Positions 7,188 through 11,815 of a stretch of DNA of 11,815 bases are shown here, piece by piece. The DNA is taken from positions 1 to 11,815 of the forward strand of contig OMRS01000073.1 of the NCBI GenBank assembly GCA_900313545.1, in the 5' to 3' direction. Every line of letters begins with the position of its first letter. Position 1 is the first letter of the stretch. The notes beneath the pieces were generated by a model. The model was not told the origin of the DNA. It saw nothing but the letters and a program-made list of their open reading frames with translations, and ran no database searches. This stretch comes from an uncultured Eubacteriales bacterium. Lineage in GTDB: Bacteria; Bacillota_A; Clostridia; Christensenellales; Aristaeellaceae. Position numbers and translations under genes: made by a program.

Positions 7188-8387
7188 TTAAAATACGCGG
7201 AATCCCGCTTCCTTCAGGCTGGAAATCACACGCAGGGCATGCTCCCTGTCCTGCGTTTCCATGGTGATCTCCAGAATGGCATCCCGGATATCCAGATCCA
7301 CATCGGTGCGGTCATGGTGCACCGCCATCACATTGGCCCCGGCGCTGCCGATAATTCTGGAGACAATCTCCAGCTGCCCGGGCCTGTCCGGCATCTGGAT
7401 GCGCAGTTTGGACACCCGCCCCGCGCGCAGCAGACCCTTTTCGATGATCCGGGAGATCATGGTCACATCGATGTTGCCGCCGGAGATCACGCACACCACC
7501 TTGCCGCTCATCTCCAGCTTGTGGTTCAGGACCGCGGCCACAGGCGCCGCTCCGGCTCCCTCGGCCACCATTTTCCCCTTCTCCATGAGGAACAGGATCG
7601 CCTGGGCGATTTCGTCGTCGTCAACGGTCACCACCCCGTCCAGATACTTCCTGCAGACCTCGAAGGTCAGGTCTCCCGGGCGGCGCACCGCAATGCCGTC
7701 GGCAATGGTCTTTGCACTCTCCAGGGCCACCACGTGCCCGGCATCCAGACTGGCTTTCATGCAGGGGGCGCCGGTGGACTGCACGCCCACCACGCGGACA
7801 TCGGGATGGAGCATCTTCACCGCTGCCGCGATGCCCGCCGCCAGTCCGCCTCCGCCAACGGGCACCACCACGGTGGTGGCGTCCGGAAGGTCGTCCATGA
7901 TCTCCAGGCCGATGGTCCCCTGGCCGGCGATGACCAGCGGATCATCAAAGGGATGAATGAAGACCGCCCCGGTCTCCTGCTGGATGCGCAGCGCCTCCTG
8001 GTAGGCCTCGTCATAGACATCCCCATGGAGGACCACCCTGGCTCCAAGCTCCCGGGTCGCCTTCACCTTGGACAGCGGGGCCCCCGTGGGCATCACAATG
8101 GTCGCGGGGACGCCGAAGGACCTGGCCGCCAGCGCCACGCCCTGGGCATGGTTTCCCGCGGAGGAGGCGATCACGCCATGGGCACGCTCCTCCTCTGACA
8201 GGGCGGAAATGCGGATATAGCTGCCGCGGACCTTGAAGGAACCCGTGGTCTGCAGATCCTCCGTTTTGAGATAGACGGTGGCGTTTTCCTGTGAGAGCGC
8301 CCGGAATTCCACCAGTCCCGTGCGCTGGGCCACTCCCTTGAGGCGCTCGCGCGCCTCGAGGATCATCCCGAGATTGATATTCTCCAT
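7188..8387 (-). CDS. ilvA: Threonine ammonia-lyase (threonine dehydratase)
   Basis: Complete 399-residue PLP enzyme that converts L-threonine to 2-oxobutanoate and ammonia, the first step toward isoleucine or a route for threonine breakdown. PLP features are clear: Schiff-base Lys52 in TTGSFKVRGSY, substrate loop SSAGNHAQG (75-83), the phosphate-binding GGGGL (178-182) and SGGN (302-305). The last 75 residues (about 325-399) form a single ACT-like domain, so this is the medium-length form of about 400 residues and not the long two-ACT biosynthetic form of about 510. Whether it is biosynthetic or catabolic cannot be told from sequence alone. The ATG at 8387 has GGAAGGA 8 bases upstream. It follows the small FakA-middle-like gene by only 5 bases and is the last gene of the trmH operon. 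Confidence 0.95.
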   Translation of the reverse strand: MENINLGMILEARERLKGVAQRTGLVEFRALSQENATVYLKTEDLQTTGSFKVRGSYIRISALSEEERAHGVIASSAGNHAQGVALAARSFGVPATIVMPTGAPLSKVKATRELGARVVLHGDVYDEAYQEALRIQQETGAVFIHPFDDPLVIAGQGTIGLEIMDDLPDATTVVVPVGGGGLAAGIAAAVKMLHPDVRVVGVQSTGAPCMKASLDAGHVVALESAKTIADGIAVRRPGDLTFEVCRKYLDGVVTVDDDEIAQAILFLMEKGKMVAEGAGAAPVAAVLNHKLEMSGKVVCVISGGNIDVTMISRIIEKGLLRAGRVSKLRIQMPDRPGQLEIVSRIIGSAGANVMAVHHDRTDVDLDIRDAILEITMETQDREHALRVISSLKEAGFRVF

Positions 8388-8392
8388 CTGTT

Positions 8393-8644
8393 TTATCCTT
8401 CCAGACCTCTGGCCTGGCGGTCCATATCCTCCACGACGATGTCATAGATCTCGCCCAGGCTGGCGCAGTACTCCAGAACCTTCCAGGGTTCATTGGTGTG
8501 AAAATGAATCTTGATCATCTCATCATCGCCCACAGCCAGCAGGCAGTCCCCGTCGAAGTTGTCCACGAAATAGTCGTAGATCTCGTCCTCGTCCAGGCCC
8601 TCGCCGTCAATGAGGAGCTGCGTGTCATATCTGTATTCAAGCAT
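8393..8644 (-). CDS. Stand-alone FakA/YloV middle-domain-like small protein
   Basis: An 83-residue acidic protein resembling the middle domain of the fatty acid kinase subunit FakA (YloV, often annotated as a DAK2-domain or dihydroxyacetone kinase-like protein). The recognisable pattern is a YxT strand start (residues 6-8), a run of acidic residues, DCLLAVGDDEMIKIHFHTNEP (key residues D40, D41, H47, H49, P53), then a helix and GEIYDIVVEDM. In FakA this domain binds zinc through a Cys and the HxH pair. Here HxH is kept (H47, H49), but the Cys position in the YCT motif is Asp7. There is no kinase (DhaL) domain, so it cannot phosphorylate by itself. Its ATG overlaps the upstream methyltransferase gene by 8 bases, and ilvA starts 5 bases after its stop. 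The family call comes from remembered motifs; the function is unknown. Confidence 0.8.
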   Translation of the reverse strand: MLEYRYDTQLLIDGEGLDEDEIYDYFVDNFDGDCLLAVGDDEMIKIHFHTNEPWKVLEYCASLGEIYDIVVEDMDRQARGLEG

Positions 8645-9413
8645 GGTTCGTTCTTTCCCTTCTCATGATCTCATATATCATTATGCCTGCCGCCACCGCG
8701 GCATTCAGGGACTCCGCGCCGCCGGGCATGGGCAGCCTCAGGTGATGGGTGCACGCGCCGCTCACCTCCGGGCTGATTCCGTTGCCCTCACTGCCGATCA
8801 CCAGCACCGTGGCGCCCCCGGGCAGTCCTTCATAAAAATCCTCTCCGCCCAGTTCACTGGCCACCACGGCCATCCCCCTGCGGGCGCAGTCCTCCAGCAC
8901 AGGAGCCAGTTCCGGGCAGCGTTTCATCCTCAGGCGGAACACGGAACCCTTGGTGGCCGAAAGCGCCTTGGGACCGAACGGGTCCGCCGTTCCCGCACCC
9001 AGCAGCGCCCCGGCAAAGCCCGCTGCGTCCGCCGTCCTCAGGATGGTCCCCAGGTTCCCGGGATCCTGCACCCCGTCAAGGGCCACCAGCAGCCGTCCCT
9101 CCGGGAAACGGGACATTTCCGGAAGCGGGCACACGCATGCGATGCCCTGCGGCGTCCGCGTTGTGCACAGACTCTCCATGACCGCGTCGCTGACCAGGAC
9201 GGGGGCGACTCCGGCCCGCTGTCCCAGCTCCTGCCCCTGCCGGGCCTGGGCACTGGTGCACAGGATTTCCCTGGCCCATCCGGCCTCCACGGCTTCCCGG
9301 CACATCCGGATTCCCTCGCACAGAAATTTTCCCTGTTCCCGTCTGCCGGAGGCATCCTGGAGCCTGCGGAGCTGTTTGATCTGCGGATTGTGCACACTGG
9401 ATAGTTCCTTCAT
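8637..9413 (-). CDS. TrmH/SpoU-family RNA 2'-O-methyltransferase
   Basis: Complete 258-residue member of the SPOUT class, which transfers a methyl group from S-adenosylmethionine to a ribose 2'-OH in rRNA or tRNA. The N-terminal substrate-binding domain covers about 1-95, with the typical GKFLCEGIRMCREA. The knotted catalytic domain has motif 1 DGVQDPGNLGTILRTADA (113-130, Asn120 and Arg126), motif 2 VIGSEGNGI (205-213) and motif 3 LPMPGGAESLNAAVA (227-241). The exact RNA target cannot be deduced, so no specific gene symbol is given; it is of the RlmB/YsgA type. The ATG is preceded by GGGAGG with a 5-base gap. It is the first gene of a three-gene operon driven by a strong promoter 28 bases upstream. 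Confidence 0.93.
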   Translation of the reverse strand: MKELSSVHNPQIKQLRRLQDASGRREQGKFLCEGIRMCREAVEAGWAREILCTSAQARQGQELGQRAGVAPVLVSDAVMESLCTTRTPQGIACVCPLPEMSRFPEGRLLVALDGVQDPGNLGTILRTADAAGFAGALLGAGTADPFGPKALSATKGSVFRLRMKRCPELAPVLEDCARRGMAVVASELGGEDFYEGLPGGATVLVIGSEGNGISPEVSGACTHHLRLPMPGGAESLNAAVAAGIMIYEIMRRERTNHA

Positions 9414-9440
9414 CTGAGCCTCCCGGGAAAATCTCGCGTC

Positions 9441-9469
9441 ATTATATGCTACTGTTCCTTTTATTGCAA
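9441..9469 (-). promoter_or_regulatory. Promoter of the trmH-family/ilvA operon
   Basis: On the minus strand TTGCAA (9464-9469), a 17-base spacer and a perfect TATAAT (9441-9446). The expected start is near 9434, giving a leader of only about 20 bases. The architecture is the same as that of the tig promoter. Confidence 0.8.
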
Positions 9470-9489
9470 GGAAAAACCGTCGTTTTTCC
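9455..9489. repeat. Two inverted repeats around the trmH-family -35 box
   Basis: TTCCTT (9455-9460) and AAGGAA (9468-9473) flank the -35 box. GGAAAAAC (9470-9477) and GTTTTTCC (9482-9489) form a perfect 8-bp inverted repeat directly upstream of it. They share bases, so only one can form at a time. They may be protein-binding sites or incidental palindromes; no known operator was recognised. Confidence 0.4.
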
Positions 9490-9616
9490 CGGCTTTTGAG
9501 GGCCGGGTCAGTCTTCTTCCCGCCTCGCGGTCACTTTTGCGCGTCCGCAGGAGGTGTCCCCCTGCAAAGCCGCCTTCTCCGGGCACCTCCCTTTCCCGCC
9601 ATGTCCCAGGCGCATG

Positions 9617-9646
9617 AAAAAGCGCCTCTCCCGAAGAAGAGACGCT
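9617..9646 (-). terminator. Terminator of the DUF5684 gene, UUCG loop
   Basis: On the minus strand an 11-bp stem (9621-9646, two G-U wobbles) closed by the very stable C(UUCG)G tetraloop is followed by a run of T. It starts about 24 bases after the stop codon of the 9670-10041 gene. This is a textbook Rho-independent terminator and separates that gene from the trmH-family operon. Confidence 0.92.
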
Positions 9647-9669
9647 CCAGTGCCTGAGTTGTTCCCGAG

Positions 9670-10041
9670 TTACTGCGGACCGATGTATTCGGCATCGCTG
9701 AAGCCGAGAATCGGGTATGCGATACAGCTGAAGAAAAACAGGCACACGCCGAAGCCGGTTCCCTTGCCGAAGGCCTTCGCCATCTTGATGCACGGATAGA
9801 TCATCACCAGCGGAAGGAAGACGCACAGCACCGTCATCAGGCCCACGCTGTCCCTGAGAGCGATCTTGCAGATGTCATACGTGCTCAGAATCGGGATCAG
9901 GCTGTGCCATCCGGGGACACCCGCCTTGCTGAAGACCTTCCACATTCCGGCAAGCACAGCCACAACAATGGCAATGCACAAAGCCAGCACAATGGGATTG
10001 TCGGAAATGTTGACGCTGACCGTTTCTACTGAAGTTTCCAT
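9670..10041 (-). CDS. Small membrane protein, DUF5684-like
   Basis: A 123-residue protein with three hydrophobic segments at about 16-34, 66-86 and 96-113. The motif order matches what I recall of DUF5684: a first helix followed by W-K-V-F-x-K-A-G (34-41), PGWHSLIPILSTY (43-55), a middle helix leading to KMAKAFGKGTGFG (86-98), and a last helix ending in YPILGF then an aromatic/acidic YIGP (109-122). The function of the family is unknown; it is an integral cytoplasmic-membrane protein with no visible catalytic residues. The ATG is preceded by AAAGGAA with a 9-base gap. It appears monocistronic, with its own terminator and a probable promoter about 270 bases upstream. Confidence 0.85.
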   Translation of the reverse strand: METSVETVSVNISDNPIVLALCIAIVVAVLAGMWKVFSKAGVPGWHSLIPILSTYDICKIALRDSVGLMTVLCVFLPLVMIYPCIKMAKAFGKGTGFGVCLFFFSCIAYPILGFSDAEYIGPQ

Positions 10042-10258
10042 GTTTTCTGTTTCCTTTCTCTATATTCCATCAACCGCGGAGATTTCCGGGGCCGGGAATC
10101 CGGCGGGGGAGCCTCCGCAGAGAATGCCGCAGGGATAAACGGGTGCCATGGGTGAAACCGGTCAGGGCAGCAGGGGGTCCCGGCCCTTTCACATGCTGCC
10201 GCCCGGCACGGGTGATCCGCTGAAGAAGCAGACTTCCAGGCGGTGTTCCGCGGGGCGG

Positions 10259-10281
10259 ACGGTCATATGTGAATATACCGT
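10259..10281. repeat. AT-rich inverted repeat in the DUF5684 leader
   Basis: ACGGTATAT and ATAT-G-ACCGT (read on the minus strand) pair over 9 bp with one bulged base and a 4-base loop. It is located just inside the predicted transcript start. On the plus strand it is followed by TTTTTGGGG. It could be an operator, an RNA stem, or a weak plus-strand terminator. Confidence 0.35.
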
Positions 10282-10310
10282 TTTTGGGGCTGTCGAACCG
10301 ATCGGAGTGC

Positions 10311-10339
10311 ATTTTACTCACCTGCTCACGGGATTTCAA
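10311..10339 (-). promoter_or_regulatory. Probable promoter of the DUF5684 gene
   Basis: On the minus strand TTGAAA (10334-10339), a 17-base spacer and TAAAAT (10311-10316) each match 5 of 6 consensus bases of a sigma-A promoter. The start would be near 10304, leaving a leader of about 260 bases before the ATG at 10041. No better promoter was seen closer to the gene. Confidence 0.65.
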
Positions 10340-10610
10340 GAGTTTTTTTGAAGTATCGCGATGTAAATCTCCCAGAATTCAAAGCAAAGGGCTTCCTCCG
10401 GATGCACAAAGACCGTCTGAGCCGGCCGCTCCGCCCCATCGAGGGGGGGTATTCTCCCTCCCTGCCCGGTTCCGGCAGGGGAGACCCGCTTCATCCCGTT
10501 TTCCTGACGGACGACCGAATGAGAAGCGCCGGGCACGGAGCCGTCCCGCTGCGCGGTGAGCATGTGCATTTCCTGCCCGTCTTCCCGCAGGGAAGTCCCG
10601 TTTCCCTCTG

Positions 10611-10644
10611 AACGAAAACGCGCCCGGGCCTGATGCCCGGGCGC
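10611..10644 (-). terminator. Terminator downstream of the metallopeptidase-like gene
   Basis: GCGCCCGGGC (10620-10629) and GCCCGGGCGC (10635-10644) form a perfect 10-bp stem with a 5-base loop. On the minus strand it is followed by GTTTTCGTT. It lies 267 bases after the stop codon of the 10912 gene, an unusually long 3' flank, but it is the first good terminator on that strand. Confidence 0.75.
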
Positions 10645-10911
10645 CCTGGGTCCGCTTCATTCAAAACACTCATTCAGGGAGGGTTTCCCTCCCGATCTCC
10701 TCCGGATCCCTTTCCTGGTCAGCGGCGAATTTTTCACGTATCCGGGATGGGGATTTCAGGCAGCGTCCGGGACTCCGGATATCACCGAATCATCGGAAGG
10801 CACTTCGCTTCTTCCGGCAGCAGGCCGGCTTTCCTGACGGCGCAATGCCATGCACCTGCTTCCTGCCACGCCTTTTCCTTTCCTGTCCGCCTCCCTGAAG
10901 AGGGGGCAGAA

Positions 10912-11815
10912 TTACTCTGACAGCAGCTTGAGGATCCCCTCGATGATCTCAGGACTTCCGTAAGCACCGGAATCCGGGGCAGGACCTGCCATGGCAAAGG
11001 CCAGATTGGTCGCCATGCACTCCTCCGGGTCCTCGCAGTAGGTGGTGTTCCTTCCCACAACATCATAAAAGTCCGGAACATCATCCGCGTAGAAGAGCCG
11101 GTTTCCGTCCAGGGTCACCACACCGGACTTCATCGTCGAGAAGAACGAATCACCCGGCTTTTCAAATTCTCCGTCGCACAGGAACACCAGATAGCACTCC
11201 TCCGGCTTTCCATCCACGGTAAAGGTCGCCACGCTGTCGTGGTGCTCCACGTCCGGATTGGCGATGACCTGGCTGTAAATTTCGTCCGGAATCTCGATTT
11301 CATGGCCCAGCATTCTGAAATGGATCAGGCTGTACATGGCCTCCCTGTATTCCGGGCACTTTCTGGACATGCAGTGCGCCAGCTCATGCGCCAGCAGATT
11401 CTCCAGGCCGGCGAGTTCATACTGAAGAATGCAGTCCTCAAAAAGGTAGATCACATCGTCACTGGTGTAGCCCGCCGCACCGAGGGCATCACCCATCTTG
11501 GACACCACGATGCGGATCTGGCCAATTTCAGGAACGCGAATTCCCCGCTTGTGCATCTCCTCTTCCAGCCCGGCAACCGCCTCATCCAGCCTCTGCCTGC
11601 ATTCCGGAGACACATCCAGGACCTGCTGCGCACAGAGTTCCTTAAACTCCTCCATCGTCGCATTTTTCTTCTGGGTAAAAAAGTCCAGGGATTTCTGGTT
11701 GACCAGCGCATAAAACGTGTCCCGTGAGAGAATCAGTTCCCTGGCCTCCCCGGCATCCACATAGCGGAAGTCAAGATGGTCCGTCGATTTCCAGGGTGCA
11801 GCCAAAGCGGGCAGC
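10912..11815 (-). CDS. HExxH zinc metallopeptidase-like protein, 5' end outside window
   Basis: The frame stays open to the window edge, so the N-terminus is missing. The first in-window start codon is a TTG at 11805 with no ribosome binding site, so it is not trusted. The first visible residues read LPALAAPWKS, which resembles the end of a signal peptide with an ALA-A cleavage site, so the protein may be exported. Numbering from that TTG, HELAH at 140-144 is a zinc-binding HExxH motif with the catalytic Glu141. Downstream, EDPEECMATNLAF (258-270) resembles the P-E-E-x-x-A-x-N-F segment that supplies the third zinc ligand (Glu261 or Glu262) in Glu-zincins. About 117 residues between them include a Cys/Asp-rich stretch. 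I do not recognise the exact family. The substrate is unknown. The stop TAA is at 10912. Confidence 0.75.
   Translation of the reverse strand, partial: LPALAAPWKSTDHLDFRYVDAGEARELILSRDTFYALVNQKSLDFFTQKKNATMEEFKELCAQQVLDVSPECRQRLDEAVAGLEEEMHKRGIRVPEIGQIRIVVSKMGDALGAAGYTSDDVIYLFEDCILQYELAGLENLLAHELAHCMSRKCPEYREAMYSLIHFRMLGHEIEIPDEIYSQVIANPDVEHHDSVATFTVDGKPEECYLVFLCDGEFEKPGDSFFSTMKSGVVTLDGNRLFYADDVPDFYDVVGRNTTYCEDPEECMATNLAFAMAGPAPDSGAYGSPEIIEGILKLLSE

Larger units (their letters stand above)
10042..10911. other. 870-base gene-free region with promoter, leader and hairpins
   Basis: No convincing gene was found. The right half (10645-10911) is the 3' flank of the metallopeptidase gene and contains a perfect 7-bp hairpin GGGAGGG/CCCTCCC at 10677-10693 before the terminator at 10611-10644. 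The middle (10345-10610) has a minus-strand open frame without recognisable similarity and a GC hairpin near 10460-10482. The left part (10042-10310) is the predicted leader of the DUF5684 gene, with a bulged AT-rich hairpin at 10259-10281 and a longer GC-rich fold at about 10165-10204. No tRNA, rRNA or known riboswitch was recognised. Confidence 0.55.

Noticed and set aside
10336..10569. Minus-strand 77-codon frame between terminator and DUF5684 promoter
   Set aside because: A GGCAGGAA site lies near its internal ATG at 10563, but there is no recognisable similarity, the composition is unlike the neighbouring genes and its stop overlaps the -35 region. Left as an unsupported possibility.
10677..10693. 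Perfect GGGAGGG/CCCTCCC hairpin as a terminator of the metallopeptidase gene
   Set aside because: The loop is only 3 bases and no U tract follows on the minus strand; the hairpin at 10620-10644 fits better.

Overview
The window looks like a GC-rich chromosomal segment of a Gram-positive anaerobe of the class Clostridia, most likely Lachnospiraceae or a relative. This rests on the gene order tig-clpP-clpX-lon-engB, strong AGGAGG-type ribosome binding sites, sigma-A-like promoters with 17-base spacers, and protein sequences typical of Firmicutes. The taxonomic call is inference. No mobile element, CRISPR array, rRNA or tRNA was seen, and every supported gene is on the minus strand, so transcription runs from high to low coordinates.

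Region by region, from the right end: (a) 10912-11815 is a 5'-truncated gene for a HExxH zinc metallopeptidase-like protein, with a terminator at about 10611-10644. (b) 10042-10911 has no convincing gene. It holds that terminator, several hairpins and a good minus-strand promoter (10311-10339) that would drive, through a leader of about 260 bases, a small DUF5684-type membrane protein (9670-10041) ending in a UUCG-loop terminator. (c) A promoter at 9441-9469 starts an operon of a SpoU/TrmH-family RNA methyltransferase, an 83-residue stand-alone domain resembling the middle domain of the fatty acid kinase FakA/YloV, and threonine ammonia-lyase IlvA. (d) A second promoter of the same design (7150-7178) starts the protein quality-control operon: trigger factor, ClpP, ClpX, Lon and the ribosome-assembly GTPase EngB, ending in a strong terminator at 522-561. 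(e) 1-521 is AT-richer and has no convincing gene. It contains four exact copies of a 10-base repeat separated by inverted repeats, and may be a structured non-coding RNA or the leader of a gene outside the window.

The quality-control genes form a coherent unit. Trigger factor catches nascent chains at the ribosome, ClpXP and Lon degrade damaged or regulatory proteins, and EngB helps assemble the 50S subunit. Coupling is tight (1-base clpP/clpX overlap, 11-base lon/engB gap), but hairpins lie between tig and clpP and between clpX and lon, so expression may be graded along the operon. No CIRCE element or tandem CtsR operator was recognised.

Most of the window is ordinary housekeeping DNA. The points that merit a second look are the repeat/hairpin region at the left end, the stand-alone FakA-middle-like protein whose expected zinc-ligand cysteine is replaced, the truncated metallopeptidase, the long structured leader of the DUF5684 gene, and the matched promoters whose -35 boxes sit in inverted repeats. 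I found no clear evidence of a wholly new multi-gene system.
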